This document shows positions 57,183-64,000 of a DNA stretch of 64,000 bases, piece after piece. How positions within the stretch are numbered: the first letter of the stretch is position 1; each line of letters starts with the position of its first letter. Position numbers and translations under genes: made by a program. The notes below the pieces were generated by a model, which saw nothing but the letters and a program-made list of their open reading frames with translations, was not told the origin of the DNA and ran no database searches. Source of the DNA: Pseudomonas sp. S09G 359 (GTDB lineage: Bacteria; Pseudomonadota; Gammaproteobacteria; Pseudomonadales; Pseudomonadaceae); the NCBI RefSeq assembly GCF_002843605.1, contig NZ_CP025263.1, positions 3,129,501 through 3,193,500 of the forward strand, read 5' to 3'.

Positions 57183-58784
57183 TCAAGCGTGCGCAGCGAT
57201 ACTGGCTTTGCTTTGGAACATGTCGGTGTCAGCCTTGAAAATCAAATCGTCGAGGCCTTCACCATCTTCCGGATACCACGCCACCCCTAGGCTAGCGCTA
57301 ACCTTGATCTGGCTGTTTTCCCATGGAATGGGCAAGGCGACGGCTTCGCAGATTTCACCTGTGATGCGCTGGATATCGCTTCTGCGATGCGCGCCGTCGA
57401 GCAGCAAGATAAATTCATCACCGCCCATGCGGGCAGCTATTTCGAACTCGCAAATATTGGATTTGATCGCCGAGGCTGCGTGGATCAGCATGGCATCGCC
57501 CGCCTGGTGGCCATAACGATCATTGATCTGCTTGAAGTGGTTCAAGTCGATATAGCACAGGGCCAGATGCTCTCCACGATTCTTTGCATCGAGCAGCCTC
57601 TGACTAGCGAAGGGAATAAAACTATTGCGATTGGGTAAGCCAGTCAGGCTGTCATAGAAAGCCAGCTTGTGTACTTCCTCTTCGGCGAGTTTGCGCAACT
57701 TGATCTCGTTGCGTAGATGGCGCTGGGAATTCAACAGAACCAGAGCGAACATCAGGACAAGCACAGCGCCGATGCTGATCAGAACAATGGTCTTGCGCAG
57801 TCGCTCAACGAGTTGCGGCGGGTTGGGATCGTAAATGAAGTTTTCCAGCCCGGCGATAGTGTCGACCATACCCAGTTCGAGGAAAGTTTCAGCCATACGT
57901 TGCCAACGCCCTGGGTTCATATGACCGATCTCGATCAGGTCAGATACCACCAGCGGACGCATGGCCTGAGCTTCGAACTGCAAGTGCGCGCGACTTTTGT
58001 CCACCGAATACTGATTGAGCAGCAGGTCTATGATTTGCTCGGGGTTATCCATCGCGTAGCGCCAGCCGCGCAGGGTAGCGCGGCGGAAGGCCTCGACGCG
58101 CTGTGGATGCTCGTCAATCTCGGCCTGGCTGGTGAACAGGATGTCGCTGTAGAAGTCGATCCCGTAGGTGACGGGCGAGATGATGTTGTATTCCACGCCC
58201 CGCTGTTGCAGGTAGAAGGGCTCGTTGGTCAGGTACGAGTTGAACGCCGTCACTTTACCGCTGGCCAGATCCCCAATTTGAAAACTGCTGGGTAGCAGTT
58301 GTAGTTTTTCGAGGGGTATACCCTCGCTACGGAACATCGCCAGAAAATCGGCATCTGTCTGCGCATCCATCAGCATCAACGGCTTGCCGATCAGGTCGTG
58401 CGCAGTGCGAACACCCTGGTCTGTGCGAGCCACGAGCACGGAAGGTGAGTGCTGAAAAATCACCGCCAGCGCTACCAAGGGCTTTCCATGCAGGCGTGCG
58501 TAGAGCAATTCGCTATTAGCTTCGCCGTATTGGGCACGCCCAGAGAGCACTTCTTCGACCGGTGTGACATTGGGGCCACCTTCGTGCAAGCGCACGTCCA
58601 GTCCTTCTTCACGGTAATAGCCCTGAGCGATGGCGGCATAGTAGCCCGCGAACTGAAACTGATGCCGCCAACGTAGCTGTACATCAATAACCTGCTCAGC
58701 ACTATTCTGTTTAGTGACCGGACTCGCCCACGCAGCCTGAGCCGAGAGCAACACGAAACACAGTAGTCGACGCAGCCGAACCAA
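57183..58784 (-). CDS. Periplasmic-binding-protein/GGDEF fusion, putative diguanylate cyclase
   Basis: A ~533-residue membrane sensor. A signal peptide (VRLRRLLCFVLLSAQAAWA) leads an NMT1/THI5-like binding domain (~30-310, starting LRWRHQFQFAGYYAAIAQG). A transmembrane helix at ~345-370 is followed by a GGDEF domain at ~395-530 with DSLTGLPNRNSF, DLNHFKQINDRYGHQAGD and MGGDEF at ~453-458. Ligand binding outside should set c-di-GMP production inside. I favour the TTG at 58784, with GGAGAG seven bases upstream and a clean signal peptide; ATGs at 58838 and 58901 are alternatives. It is divergent from the kinase at 59255. Confidence 0.87.
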   Translation of the reverse strand: MVRLRRLLCFVLLSAQAAWASPVTKQNSAEQVIDVQLRWRHQFQFAGYYAAIAQGYYREEGLDVRLHEGGPNVTPVEEVLSGRAQYGEANSELLYARLHGKPLVALAVIFQHSPSVLVARTDQGVRTAHDLIGKPLMLMDAQTDADFLAMFRSEGIPLEKLQLLPSSFQIGDLASGKVTAFNSYLTNEPFYLQQRGVEYNIISPVTYGIDFYSDILFTSQAEIDEHPQRVEAFRRATLRGWRYAMDNPEQIIDLLLNQYSVDKSRAHLQFEAQAMRPLVVSDLIEIGHMNPGRWQRMAETFLELGMVDTIAGLENFIYDPNPPQLVERLRKTIVLISIGAVLVLMFALVLLNSQRHLRNEIKLRKLAEEEVHKLAFYDSLTGLPNRNSFIPFASQRLLDAKNRGEHLALCYIDLNHFKQINDRYGHQAGDAMLIHAASAIKSNICEFEIAARMGGDEFILLLDGAHRRSDIQRITGEICEAVALPIPWENSQIKVSASLGVAWYPEDGEGLDDLIFKADTDMFQSKASIAAHA

Positions 58785-59254
58785 CAGAAGTCTCTCCGGC
58801 CGGTCGAGCGCGTTAGAACAGCAACAGCGGCTGGGCATCGTGAGAGTCCATGGATCGCGCTCGTGGTTGAGCGTGCAAGGCGTGGCGCGACATTGTGACA
58901 TCACTCATACAGGGCCAGCAATCGCGCGCCACGCCGCAAGCGGCCGCTATACTCGCTTGCGGCGTGGCTGGCGTTTGCTTCCCTGGAACAGACAGCTCCC
59001 GGCCATTTCCGGACATTGGAGAAACTTAGGTGTGCGAGTATTAAGTAAGCGTCCGGAAACTCACTCTCCGGACGGTGAGTAGCAGTGGGAAGTTGCTAGC
59101 TGGCCCTGTTTTTGTTGCTGGCGCTTGCTGCACCGTATGCCTACACTCCAAAAACCTATAATACCAGTGCAGAACGGCGGACAAGCTCGTGCAAGGGCGT
59201 TCACAAGGATATGTGGAGTTGGATAGTGAGCAATTACCTACCAGCAGGAGCATT
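58785..59254. promoter_or_regulatory. Divergent control region of two signalling units
   Basis: No gene is visible in these ~470 bases if the TTG starts on both sides are right. It contains a perfect 15-bp inverted repeat at 58928-58968 and must hold promoters for both genes; I cannot place -10/-35 boxes with confidence. Confidence 0.5.
58928..58968. repeat. Perfect 15-bp inverted repeat
   Basis: GCCACGCCGCAAGCG and CGCTTGCGGCGTGGC flank an 11-base loop. The stem is GC-rich and has no T run. It could be an operator for a dimeric regulator, a REP-like element or an RNA hairpin in the leader of either divergent gene. Confidence 0.7.
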
Positions 59255-63152
<3,898 letters not shown>

Positions 63153-63160
<8 letters not shown>

Positions 63161-64000
63161 AACGCTAAACTACTCACTTCGCCCGATCATCCTCATTGTC
63201 GATGATACGCCGGAGAACATTACGCTGATCAATGGCCTGCTGAAGGACATCTACCGCACGCGGGTTGCCATCAGCGGTGAGCGCGCGCTGAAGGCAGCGG
63301 TGCAGGAGCCTCGCCCGGATCTGATTCTGCTCGACATCATGATGCCTGATCTGTCGGGGTATGAGGTGGCAGAGCAGCTCAAGCGCGATCCGCGCACCGC
63401 TCATATTCCGATAATCTTCATCACCGCCATGGCAACAATGGAAGACGAGATCCTGGGTTTGCAGATGGGCGCCGTGGACTACATCACCAAGCCGATCAAC
63501 CCACCCATCGTGCTGGCACGGGTGGAAACCCAATTGAAGATCAAGGCGGCCGCCGACTTTTTGCGTGATCAGAAGGCTTACCTTGAGCAGGAAGTCCAGC
63601 GCCGCACCGCCGAGGTCATCGCCATCCAGGATGTGACCATTCAGGCCATGACCTCGCTGGCCGAAACCCGCGACAATGAGACGGGTAACCACATTCGACG
63701 AACTCAGCACTACGTCAGACTACTGGCCGAGATGCTTCGCGAACATCCGAGGTTCCAGCAGTTTCTCAATGACGAAAGTATCCGCCTGCTGTTTAAGTCA
63801 GCTCCGTTGCATGACATCGGCAAGATCGGCATCCCCGATGACATACTGCTCAAGCCGGGGCGCCTCACGCCGGAAGAGTTCGAGACGATGAAGACCCATA
63901 CGGTACTGGGACGCGATGCAATCCGGCATGCCGAAGAGCAGTTGGGCACCTCGGTGGGATTTCTGCGCCTGGCCAAGGAGATCGCCTACAGCCACCACGA
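63153..64000 (+). CDS. Response regulator with HD-GYP c-di-GMP phosphodiesterase domain, partial
   Basis: The first ~282 residues are visible; the gene runs off the window. GGAGGGAG precedes the ATG at 63153. A receiver domain (~12-130, phospho-Asp in [13 protein letters not shown], Lys in YITKPINPP) is joined by a helical linker to an HD-GYP domain with HIRRTQHYV, the metal pair in [17 protein letters not shown], and DAIRHAEEQ. This is the RpfG-like architecture. It overlaps the hybrid kinase gene by 8 bp, so the kinase very probably phosphorylates it and thereby controls c-di-GMP breakdown. Confidence 0.92.

Overview
The window looks like a chromosome segment of a plant- or soil-associated Pseudomonas, most likely of the P. 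fluorescens group. Reasons: high G+C, an Hxc-type type II secretion cluster in the P. aeruginosa hxc gene order, a uronate dehydrogenase of the pseudomonad type, FecI/FecR/TonB iron regulation, and c-di-GMP enzymes. I saw no rRNA, tRNA, CRISPR array or intact transposase/integrase.

Region 1 (1-8.2 kb) is a redox cluster: four aldo/keto reductases (one with a twin-arginine leader), a secreted double-domain carboxymuconolactone-decarboxylase-like protein, an SDR oxidoreductase and two paralogous LysR regulators. TGAATTCA-type palindromes recur at its promoters. A membrane diguanylate cyclase follows (8.2-9.4 kb).

Region 2 (9.5-35.1 kb) is a pectin-use locus. A full type II secretion system (GspJ, H, C, I, G, K, L, M, D, E, F, with a lipoprotein secretin) sits next to a pectate lyase. 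Then come a GntR/FCD regulator, uronate dehydrogenase, a KdgM-type oligogalacturonate porin, an enolase-superfamily enzyme, a six-gene oligopeptide-type ABC transporter with two binding proteins, KdgD dehydratase and an exo-polygalacturonase. Inferred flow: secreted enzymes cut pectin, the porin and ABC system import oligomers, Udh oxidises galacturonate, and the enolase-family enzyme plus KdgD take the product towards 2,5-dioxopentanoate. Five copies of a 15-bp palindrome mark the promoters, presumably operators for the GntR regulator.

Region 3 (35.2-55.4 kb) is an iron/metallophore island bounded by ~103-bp direct repeats. It has a FecBCDE-type importer, two closely related TonB receptors (one with an STN signalling domain), FecI/FecR, and two divergent biosynthetic units. 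These encode a SbnA-like synthase, an opine-dehydrogenase-family enzyme where SbnB would be expected, a single IucA/IucC-type NIS synthetase, a SbnH-like decarboxylase, an MFS exporter, a class V aminotransferase, a CitE-like lyase and a short SbnI/ParB-like protein. The set points to a diaminopropionate-based carboxylate metallophore that is not staphyloferrin B or achromobactin. Both receptor genes share a 29-bp motif at exactly the same distance from their start codons.

Region 4 (55.4-64 kb) holds a ParDE toxin-antitoxin pair, a small unknown gene, and two divergent signalling units: a binding-protein/GGDEF fusion, and a binding-protein hybrid histidine kinase followed by a REC/HD-GYP regulator that runs off the window.
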